The notes under the pieces were generated by a model. The model had not been told where the DNA came from, ran no database searches, and worked only from the letters and a program-made list of their open reading frames with translations. From the NCBI GenBank assembly GCA_039029935.1, contig JBCCFC010000119.1:1-16648 (forward strand): DNA of 16,648 bases, in the 5' to 3' direction. The DNA is from G039029935 sp039029935 (GTDB lineage Bacteria > Chloroflexota > Anaerolineae > Caldilineales > Caldilineaceae). Shown in pieces: positions 7,046 to 15,000 of the stretch (positions within the stretch are counted from its first letter, which is position 1; each line of letters opens with the position of its first letter). A program made the translations under genes and the position numbers.

Positions 7046-7927
7046 ATGAACACACTAAACACTGTTGCCATCATCAGCCCAGGAGATATGGGTCACGTTG
7101 TCGGTCACGTATTAAAAGAGAACGGTCTTAACGTCATCACCTGTCTGCAAAACCGTAGCGAGCGCACCAAAGCTCTCGCCGCCAGCGTGGGCATCACCGA
7201 TGTCGGTACAATGGAAGCGGTCGTCGAACAAGCCGATATCGTCCTGTCAATCCTTGTACCAGCGCAAGCCCTCTCCGCTGCGCAACTCGCCGCTGATGCT
7301 ATCACCGCAACCAACGCGGATGTCCTCTATGCTGACTGCAATGCTATCTCACCCGCCACCGTGCAAGCAATGGGACACATCATCATCGAGGCAGGCGGTC
7401 GTTTTGTCGATGCTTCCATCATTGGCCCACCACCACGTAATCCCGGCAGTACACGCATCTACGCCTCCGGTTCCCACGCCGAAGAATTGGCGGTACTCAA
7501 CAACTATGGATTGACCATCCCTGTGTTGGACGACGAGATTGGACAAGCCTCGGCCATCAAAATGTGCTACGCCGCGCTGACCAAAGGCACAACCGCACTC
7601 TGTACCGAACTGCTGACCGCTGCTCATGCCTTGGGTGTCGGTGAGGCGTTGGATGCTGAATTCCAACAGAGCCAAGCCGTGATGCACAAACGGATGCAAG
7701 GGTTGCCTAATATGCCTGCGAAGTCACGTCGTTGGGTGGGAGAGATGGAAGAAATTGCCAAGACTTTTGCTGAGGTGGGTATGACGCCTAAAATTTTGGA
7801 AGGCGCGGCTGACATGTACCGCTTTGTGGGGAGTACATCACTGGCGGACCGCAATCCTGAAGACCCAACGCCGCTGCCGTCGACGGCGGAGATGGTGGAA
7901 GCATTAGCGGATACATTATCGAGTTAG
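7046..7927 (+). CDS. NAD(P)-dependent beta-hydroxyacid / 6-phosphogluconate dehydrogenase-like protein
   Basis: A 293-residue soluble oxidoreductase. The N-terminal Rossmann domain (about 5-165) has the dinucleotide loop as SPGDMG (11-16), a variant of GxGxxG, and DCNAISP (97-103), the substrate-side motif of the beta-hydroxyacid dehydrogenase family. Lys172 in SAIKMCYAALTKG is the probable catalytic lysine. The C-terminal helical part (about 190-260) resembles the DUF1932 domain that accompanies this subfamily. The exact substrate is unknown; a hydroxy acid or sugar acid is likely from the family and from the divergent kinase. AGGAG (7031-7035) ten bases upstream supports the start. Its TAG stop overlaps the stop of the convergent gene by four bases, leaving no room for a terminator between them. 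Confidence 0.88.
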   Translation: MNTLNTVAIISPGDMGHVVGHVLKENGLNVITCLQNRSERTKALAASVGITDVGTMEAVVEQADIVLSILVPAQALSAAQLAADAITATNADVLYADCNAISPATVQAMGHIIIEAGGRFVDASIIGPPPRNPGSTRIYASGSHAEELAVLNNYGLTIPVLDDEIGQASAIKMCYAALTKGTTALCTELLTAAHALGVGEALDAEFQQSQAVMHKRMQGLPNMPAKSRRWVGEMEEIAKTFAEVGMTPKILEGAADMYRFVGSTSLADRNPEDPTPLPSTAEMVEALADTLSS

Positions 7928-10815
7928 TCATTCTCTGTCAGCGGATAGCTCAAATGTTGTTCCATCACATACCAAGGGACCAGCCAAGGCATTGTTGCCC
8001 ACGTGGTTTCCAAGATAGCCACATACTGGGACATCAATGTCTTGACCCGTTCATCGTGCGATAATGTCTCTGGACCCATGTCAAACGGCTCGCCCAATGA
8101 GCACATAATTTCGTCATTTGTGGTATGCATACTGGCTCCATCTTGGTTTAAGGAATAGATGACAGGCAGCACCACCGCATTGGTTCGCAAGGCCAACTCC
8201 GCAAAGCCTGTCATAAATGTCCAGCAGCGGTTGTGTACATTGTATGTTAGCCCTCTGCTATCGCCATCGCGACCATCAACGAGTAGCTGAACAACTTTGC
8301 CCTCTTGCAGCAAACGCCGCGCAATATCAAGCTGGCGGGTTAAAATAAGCTGCCCAGGCAAATTTTGATCTTTAGCAGACAGGGAACTATCTTGCGGGAT
8401 CATATAATGATTCTGCACACCACCAATGCCATAATCGGCCAGCTTTGACATTGGCTGCCAATAGTAGAGATTATGATGGCTGTTAATCAAGATGACACCC
8501 TTGCCCTCTGCTTTTGCTGTCTCCAGCCGTTCTCTACCACGAATTTTTTGATAGACATGGTGAGATTTTTTCAGCCCTCTACCTACTTTGTAGTGATGTA
8601 AAAGTCCATACGTGAGGCTTTTGTCAAGAATCCCCTGTCTGCTTACCCTCTCCGGTCTATCAACAGGCTCATTGTTTTCCAGATCAATCGCAGGATCAAT
8701 CGCAGAATCAATCGTAGACAAAAACTGATGAGTCAACGCAACCTGCTGTGCAAAAAATTTCTGCTGGATAGAGGTTCGGCTCATTAGCCGTGAGACAAGC
8801 TGAAATAATATTGAGCGGGGGATAGACTGGAATAGATGGTGGAGCGTTGTCCAGCGCCTACCATGTGGAATCAGATATTGTCCCATATCTTTGGAGCCAG
8901 CATTCACTAACTCATCATAGAGATTCTCCAAAAATTCGTTCTCAAATCGTGTCTGTATGTCCGAATCATCAGGCGTTTCTGGTTGCGCTTGCACTAGCTG
9001 TGAAAGCTTGGCAATGGTCGGGTTGATGAAGAATGACTTTAAGGAAATTGTCACCGCAAATTGATCTTCTATCTGCTCCATTAGCTGTATCGTGTGCAAA
9101 GAGTGTCCGCCCAACTCAAAAAAGTTGTCATGTAGACCAATTGCGTCAATATTAAGCAAGTCGGACCAAATATCTGCCAGTTGCTGTTCAAGTTGTGTAT
9201 ATGGAGCCATGTAGGAGACACCGGGTATGTCACGGTTCAAATCTGGCGGCGGCAGTGCTTGATAGTCGAGCTTGCCATGAAGCGTCATAGGTAATGTTTC
9301 CATGATGACGAACGCTGCAGGTCGCATGTAGTCGGGTAAATTTTTGGCGGCACACTGATAAAACTCAGTCGCTGGCGATAGCCTGGTTTGCCGTTCTTTT
9401 GACAGCACAATATAAGCAATTAATTGTGTCTCGTTACTGTGCGTTTTTCTAGCAATAACCGCTGCTTGTTTCACTGAGGAATGTGTGAGTAGAGTCTGTT
9501 CAATCTCGGCGATTTCAATGCGGTGTCCGCGGATTTTGATCTGATCATCATTACGCCCCAAAATAACCAATGCACCGTCATCGCAAAGATACCCTGTATC
9601 ACCCGTCAAATAAATTCGCTGATCACCACCATCTGGGTCTGGTAAAAAACGCTCCTGCGTAATCTTAAGTTTTCGCCAATATCCCAATGCTAAATAGGCA
9701 CTACGCACAGCGATTTCACCCACTTGCCCAGCAGGAAGTGGTTGATGATCCTGATCAAAGATGAGTATCTCAGAGTCATCCACTGGATAGCCCAGCGTTA
9801 GCATCGCCTTGTCAATAAGCATCCTATTTGCAGTCTCTTTGTCCAGCTGGAGATAGGTGGCTGACATCGTTTCCGTAGAGCCAAATCCCATACGAAATAA
9901 ACAATGTGCGGCCATGCACATTTGAAATAACTCAATGTCATGAGTACGGATTTTTTCACCGCCAATCCACACAAGCCGTATTGAGGATAGTGGGGTTGAT
10001 TCTGGCACAGACTGAGATATGCCTGTAGGGACACCTTCATCACACACACTGTATAGTAGCTGACGAAATGGTGTTGCAACAGAAATAAAAATCGTCAGTT
10101 GATGTTCATCGATCCAAGAAATTAATCGACGAAATCCATGTTCTTTCGGATGAAGTGGGTAAATAGAAGCACCAGTCAATAGCGAACAAAAAATATCTTT
10201 TAGTGACCCGTTGTTACAGAACGTTCGAATACACGCAAATCGATCCGCTGAGATTATCTTAAAGTTTTGCTTCACAACATAGACAGAATGCAACAAGTTA
10301 CGATGATTGGTATACACACCTTTCGGTAATCCCGTCGAACCAGATGTATAAATAATCATCGCAACTGTATCAGGTGAAATTATGATGTTAGGGTTTTCAG
10401 ATGAAAAATCAGAACTGATCTCTTCAATCTTTAATAGTGTCGTATTTGTCGAGGCAATTTCCAAACCAGCCGCATAGTACAGTTCATTCGTAATCAGAAG
10501 TTGCGTCTGTGTATCTTCAATCAAATAGGCCAGTCGGTTCTGTGGGAAAGTAGCATCCAGCAATATATACGCTTTCCCTGCTTTCAATACGCCAAAAAGG
10601 GCTGCAATCGTTGGTGCGTCATTGTCCATCAATATGGCAATTGGCTCTTCACCTTCACCCCTCAGAGCAAGAATTTCGTGGGCAACTTGGTTTGCCATGC
10701 GGTTGAGTTCGTTATAGGTGAGTTCATGCGTCAGCGTCTTAATGGCTAAGTTGTGTGGATACTGCACAACTGTTTCTTCAAATCGCGCAACAATGGAGTC
10801 CTCCCAATAGCCCAT
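7924..10815 (-). CDS. NRPS-like fusion: adenylation domain, carrier protein, lipid-A-type acyltransferase
   Basis: A 963-residue multidomain enzyme. The adenylation domain (about 1-520) has core A3 YTSGSTGLPKG (156-166), A5 as FGSTE (311-315), A7 YLTGDTG (402-408), A8 around GRNDDQIKIRGHRIEIAEIE (420-439) and the A10 lysine (Lys515). A carrier domain (about 540-610) has FFELGGHSL with phosphopantetheine Ser572. After a linker, residues about 740-950 resemble the LpxL/HtrB acyltransferase family: GVILINSHHN (773-782), VVQLLVDGRDGD (841-852) and a TGFAELALRTNAVVLPV stretch (869-885). There is no condensation, thioesterase or reductase domain. It would activate an acid, load it on the carrier and transfer it to an amine or alcohol. 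AGGAGG (10823-10828) seven bases upstream fixes the start. The Fic gene lies 54 bp upstream. The transfer step and the substrate are inferred. Confidence 0.88.
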   Translation of the reverse strand: MGYWEDSIVARFEETVVQYPHNLAIKTLTHELTYNELNRMANQVAHEILALRGEGEEPIAILMDNDAPTIAALFGVLKAGKAYILLDATFPQNRLAYLIEDTQTQLLITNELYYAAGLEIASTNTTLLKIEEISSDFSSENPNIIISPDTVAMIIYTSGSTGLPKGVYTNHRNLLHSVYVVKQNFKIISADRFACIRTFCNNGSLKDIFCSLLTGASIYPLHPKEHGFRRLISWIDEHQLTIFISVATPFRQLLYSVCDEGVPTGISQSVPESTPLSSIRLVWIGGEKIRTHDIELFQMCMAAHCLFRMGFGSTETMSATYLQLDKETANRMLIDKAMLTLGYPVDDSEILIFDQDHQPLPAGQVGEIAVRSAYLALGYWRKLKITQERFLPDPDGGDQRIYLTGDTGYLCDDGALVILGRNDDQIKIRGHRIEIAEIEQTLLTHSSVKQAAVIARKTHSNETQLIAYIVLSKERQTRLSPATEFYQCAAKNLPDYMRPAAFVIMETLPMTLHGKLDYQALPPPDLNRDIPGVSYMAPYTQLEQQLADIWSDLLNIDAIGLHDNFFELGGHSLHTIQLMEQIEDQFAVTISLKSFFINPTIAKLSQLVQAQPETPDDSDIQTRFENEFLENLYDELVNAGSKDMGQYLIPHGRRWTTLHHLFQSIPRSILFQLVSRLMSRTSIQQKFFAQQVALTHQFLSTIDSAIDPAIDLENNEPVDRPERVSRQGILDKSLTYGLLHHYKVGRGLKKSHHVYQKIRGRERLETAKAEGKGVILINSHHNLYYWQPMSKLADYGIGGVQNHYMIPQDSSLSAKDQNLPGQLILTRQLDIARRLLQEGKVVQLLVDGRDGDSRGLTYNVHNRCWTFMTGFAELALRTNAVVLPVIYSLNQDGASMHTTNDEIMCSLGEPFDMGPETLSHDERVKTLMSQYVAILETTWATMPWLVPWYVMEQHLSYPLTEND
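8683..8718 (-). repeat. In-frame 12-bp microrepeat in the A-PCP-acyltransferase linker
   Basis: Three tandem 12-bp units (8683-8694, 8695-8706, 8707-8718) differ at a few positions. They encode the repeated segment STIDSAIDPAIDLE (700-713) in the linker between carrier and acyltransferase domains. The unit length keeps the frame. Confidence 0.85.
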
Positions 10816-10869
10816 ATCATCTCCTCCTAAGTTTTGCCTGATGCTTTAGAGGTTAAATTTTAGCGATAA

Positions 10870-11889
10870 TCACACGCGTTGATAATACGTGCTCCGCCCT
10901 CGACCCTTCCGCTCAATCAACCCCACCTCAATCAACCGTTTAAAATCCAAGCTACGAGTGGCCTTTGCGCGCGTTGTCTGCTCACCATACGCACGGTCGG
11001 TGACATATCCATTGGCGTCAATCAGATCGAGAATCAGTTGATGATGTGGTTGCAGTGCATAATCGGGTTGACGTTGACGTGCGGTTAGCTGCTTGTCGAG
11101 ACGGTATAGTTCATCCAAAATACCGTCGGCAAAGTACTCCAGCCATTGGGTAAAGTCGAGCGTCGATGCCAGCTCATAATAATCACCATAGACGCCAATA
11201 CTTTGAAAATAGCGTGTCACATTTTGGTTATAGTAATTCTCAAAGCTGAGTAAATGAAAGAGATTGACACCCAGCCCTGCAAGCAGTTTTTTTGTCGCCA
11301 AGCGAGCGGTACGACCATTGCCGTCGACAAAAGGGTGCATGACCACGAACTGCTTGTGGAAGATGCCTGCCAAAATCAAGGAGTCTAGTTGATTTATCTG
11401 TGACTGAACAAAGTTGATTAAGTCGGTCATTAGTTTGGGAACTGATTGATGGTCAGGTGGGAGGTAGGCAACATTCCCTGTCCGTGGGTCATACACAACG
11501 ATGGGTTCTTGCCGCCAATGACCGCTATGCTCTTTGGGTAATAATCCGTCAACAACGCCCTGATGGATATCGAGAATTTGTTGGAGCGTAAAGGGAGAGT
11601 CCATTGTATCATTGAGCATTTTCAGTGTTTGGTTATAGTTGAGGATTTCTCGTTCACTCTCACGAATGGAATTGGGTTGCGTTTTGAGTAGCCGTTTCAC
11701 CTCCGTCAGTGGCAATGGGTTGCCTTCAATGCTGGTTGAGGCGTAGGTTGATGTCACCAAGGCTTCGGACAAAAGCTCGGCATACATGATATCGGGGATA
11801 TGGTATTTATTCAACTCGTGTATCAAAACAGCAATGCGTTTGATGGCGTCAAGGAGACGTGGTGAGATGTGATAGGCTGGCTCAAACAT
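10870..11889 (-). CDS. Fic family protein with N-terminal inhibitory motif and C-terminal winged helix
   Basis: A 339-residue Fic-domain protein, expected to transfer AMP or a related group from a nucleotide to a protein hydroxyl. The Fic core motif is complete: HPFVDGNGRTAR (185-196) with catalytic His185. The N-terminal STSIEG (51-56) fits the (S/T)xxxE(G/N) inhibitory helix, so this is an autoinhibited class II Fic with no separate antitoxin required. The C-terminus (about 280-335) looks like a winged helix-turn-helix and ends in GRGRSTYYQRV, which suggests DNA binding, perhaps at the repeats upstream of its own gene. The target protein is unknown. An AGGA-type ribosome site lies about nine bases before the ATG. 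It is 54 bp ahead of the A-PCP-acyltransferase gene on the same strand, which could form an operon. Confidence 0.93.
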   Translation of the reverse strand: MFEPAYHISPRLLDAIKRIAVLIHELNKYHIPDIMYAELLSEALVTSTYASTSIEGNPLPLTEVKRLLKTQPNSIRESEREILNYNQTLKMLNDTMDSPFTLQQILDIHQGVVDGLLPKEHSGHWRQEPIVVYDPRTGNVAYLPPDHQSVPKLMTDLINFVQSQINQLDSLILAGIFHKQFVVMHPFVDGNGRTARLATKKLLAGLGVNLFHLLSFENYYNQNVTRYFQSIGVYGDYYELASTLDFTQWLEYFADGILDELYRLDKQLTARQRQPDYALQPHHQLILDLIDANGYVTDRAYGEQTTRAKATRSLDFKRLIEVGLIERKGRGRSTYYQRV

Positions 11890-11925
11890 GGTTACACATC
11901 CTTGCGTCTACAAAATATCGGTTAG

Positions 11926-11980
11926 TGATAATCATCTAATGATAATCGTCTAATTTGCGTCTAAAATTAGACGATTATCA
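11926..11980. promoter_or_regulatory. Operator array upstream of fic: three copies of a 14-bp site
   Basis: TGATAATCGTCTAA or a one-base variant occurs as a direct repeat (11927-11940 with A for G, overlapping 11940-11953) and again inverted (11967-11980). The second and third copies extend to a perfect 17-bp inverted repeat (11940-11956 and 11964-11980, loop 7). TTGCGTCTA also recurs (11902-11910 and 11955-11963). The array sits 37-91 bp before the fic start, and autoregulation by the Fic winged helix is plausible. Confidence 0.75.
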
Positions 11981-12003
11981 AATAGTATGCGATGGTGTAG
12001 CAA
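11974..12003 (-). promoter_or_regulatory. Possible fic promoter inside the operator array
   Basis: On the minus strand TTGCTA (11998-12003), an 18-base spacer and GATAAT (11974-11979) resemble a sigma70-type promoter. The -10 lies within the inverted repeat, so a bound regulator would block it. The -35 match is moderate. Confidence 0.4.
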
Positions 12004-12031
12004 ATCATCAAACTGAGCGGCCGATTTTTGA

Positions 12032-12070
12032 TAAAAATAAAGGGTCGAAAAGCAATAGCTCTTCAACCCT
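12032..12070 (-). terminator. Intrinsic terminator after nrdJ
   Basis: On the minus strand the transcript folds AGGGTTGAA (12062-12070) against TTCGACCCT (12041-12049), nine pairs including one G-U, followed by TTTATTTTT (12032-12040). It lies 23 bases past the nrdJ stop. The upstream arm is made from the tandem repeat described next. Confidence 0.75.
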
Positions 12071-12093
12071 TCAACCCTTCAACTTTTCAACCC
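12062..12093 (-). repeat. 8-bp tandem repeat abutting the nrdJ stop codon
   Basis: Four units of TTCAACCC (12062-12069, 12070-12077, 12078-12085 with TT for CC at the end, 12086-12093) run up to and share one base with the stop codon of nrdJ (12093-12095). The unit length and placement mirror the array at the first ABC gene. Confidence 0.9.
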
Positions 12094-15000
12094 TAACTCA
12101 CCTCACAGCTCCCCGCAAAACAGGCCAACTCCTGCGCCGCCGTCGTATAATCCTCACGCTCATACCGATACAGTTTCGAGAAATCAATTTCTGGGAAGAG
12201 CGGACTCAAGCGTTCATACTCATCCTGTGTGATCTCCTCATATGGCATCTGATCATAGTTGGCGTCAAAGGCAGGCAGGAAGGTCATGCCACCAATCTTG
12301 TCCTGATTTTCCCAGACCCACGAGATGATGTCCAGCACTTCATCTGGATTGTAGGTCACGGTAATCGATGGGTTATGCTCGGTCCAATGCGTTTTACATT
12401 GCAGCCAATATTCACATTGCTCAATGGCCGTGCGGTCGTTGCGCGTAATTGCACCGACAGGTGCTTTCACAGGGAAATGAACAACCCATGTGTTGGCATT
12501 CTCTGGCGTCTGACCATTCTCTGGGTCCATCGGCACACCTGCCTCTTGCTGCTCCTTAAAGACTGGTGTATGCGTACCCACACGCACATTGCGAATGTAG
12601 TAGGGTGCCCAACGTGTATGCAAGCCTGGCGAGCAATCCAGCAACTGCGATGAGTTCCCCGACGGCTTGACACAGGTAATCGACGCTGACGGGTTGATGC
12701 CCAACACCTCGGCAAGCTCACGATTGGTGTCAACAGCCACTTGTTTGAGTCGTTCTTGCACCTCTGGATCACGCGCAAGTGGGCTATCCATCTGCCCGTT
12801 GATATCGACACCCAGCAGCCGTTCCTGCTCACAGTTTTGTCTCCACTGTGGACGTAACCCTGGGAAGTATGTCGCCATTGACTGAATTGTGCCAAGGATG
12901 GTTGCTAATTCGACCTTCTCTTTGAGCGTTTCATAGGTATCATCTGGGCGTGCAACGGCAATGGTCAAATTGCAGAATTCGTGATTTTTAAGCAATATTT
13001 CGCCGCATGGATTTGTTCCAAACATATCTTTTTCTCGACGTTCGGGCATTGTGTTAAAGGCTGCGCGGCGACTAAAAATGCCCGGCTCACCCGTTCCTGA
13101 CTCAACCATATCCAATAGATAACGGGCAATCTCTGCCTGTGACAGCGGTCTATCCGGCCACACGGCTGAGTTGTTTGCATTCCAGCGTTGCTCATTGCCC
13201 ATCATGTTGGTGGCGGTCTTGGCTTGACGCATCTCCACGTCGTCAAAGTCAAACAATGAAATCATTGCCGTGTTATGAACAAGATAGCCCTCGGCAACAA
13301 ACGTACTACCATCTTTGACTTCTAAATCGTAGGTATGTGCATGACCACCATCTCGAATTTCTACAACCTGAACGGGTACATAATGCATTGTTTCGACTAT
13401 ACTGGTCAAGGTTGCGCTGTTCATGTTTGGACTTGTACTGGCAGGCCACTTCTTAACCCAATCTTGACGGGGGACATCGCGCTTGACAAAGACGCCTGGA
13501 ACAGTATATCCAGACTGCTTTCCTGAGCGAGATATCCATTCTTCACAGCTATAGTTGCCAAGCATTTCTTGTGCATTTAATCGAGCATGAGCGTCTTTTA
13601 TGGAGACAACCCAAATTGCCTTCCAACCTTTCTCATTGGCGGGACGTCGTATTCGTACCTCTGCAATAATCCCCAACGTAGCAAGTAACTTGACCATATC
13701 CCTTGCAAATGACTCGTAAACAGTTGAGACTACGGTAACGGGACGATCGGAATATGTGCCATCACCATCCATGACGCCAGCAATAAAAGCAGCCCGGATT
13801 TCCTTCGTTCCGCACCAAATCTCCTCTGGTATGATAATAGACGTATTAGGCTGTTTATATTGATGCATCCAGCGTGCTATCTGTCGATTACTTGATCTTA
13901 GTTTTACACACTGTTCTTGTTTACCACTATGCTCATTGATATTCAAATTATGTGCCGACATCCATGTGCTCACACGGTCAATTTGTTGTGTTTCATGCTG
14001 GTGACAAGCGACACTAAAGGTTGTATTACCGCCTTTACCCCTATTATCGAAATCACTTAAACCAACATAACCATCCGCAAAAAATTTTCCCATGAACCAA
14101 GCAGTTTGTTCATCCAACAGTGGTTGCTGAACAAAGGACCCACTATGATCTGCCTCCCTCTTGGCTGGCAAAGGCATCAATTCTGTTTGTGTACCATCTA
14201 TCGGATGGGTGATAAACAGGATTCGATCCTCCGACGTAATGTCTTGTGCCTGTTTAAAAGTATATCCACCCCATACATCAGAGAGAATGGCAATTCGATG
14301 ATCTGGTGTACAACGGAAAATGGTGCCCGATTCCGTCACTAGTTCGACGATTCCCTGTACACCTTGGTCAAGCCAACCCGTAACAGGTTTATAGCCAACA
14401 GCAGTCATCACTTGATCTCCAACAACGACTTCTTCAATTGGAATACTTCCGCGTTGGGTATGAACCCGTGTTCCCCCTGGTAAACATCGTCGCACACCCC
14501 CAGAAACGGCAGCATTGCCAACGGCACACATGATATCATGGGCATCAACCGAACGCAGAAAACTACCCTGGCGCGCCAAAATTCGTTCACGTGTAAAATT
14601 CAGCATCTTGCGCAGTGGTTCTGGCCCTGATGCGCGCCCGCCTTTGGTCAACAGCGGTGCGCCTGCTGGACGGATAAACGAATAGTCAAACTGGATATCG
14701 CGCCCATCAAACCATGCATTCAGCCCCAATTGCAACGATTCCGCCCATCCTTCTGCCGAGTCCGGCACAACAAAGAGTTCTGGCTCGTCACCGCGCTGAC
14801 GGACAATGCGTGGAAACTGCTCGATGTATTGACGCTCAACGGAGAAACCAACACCACAACCGCTCATGGAAATGATGAGGGCTTCGACAAAGGCTTCTTT
14901 GCTGTCGGCTGGCAAATAGGAGCAATTGTAAATGGTCATGTTATTGCGCCGTGCTGCTGGTCCCGCCATTGCCAACAAACGCATCGAGGGCATAGCCTTC

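Noticed and set aside
11926..11980. A Fur box (TGATAAT half-sites)
   Set aside because: The half-site matches, but the 7-1-7 inverted spacing does not, and no iron-related gene lies downstream.
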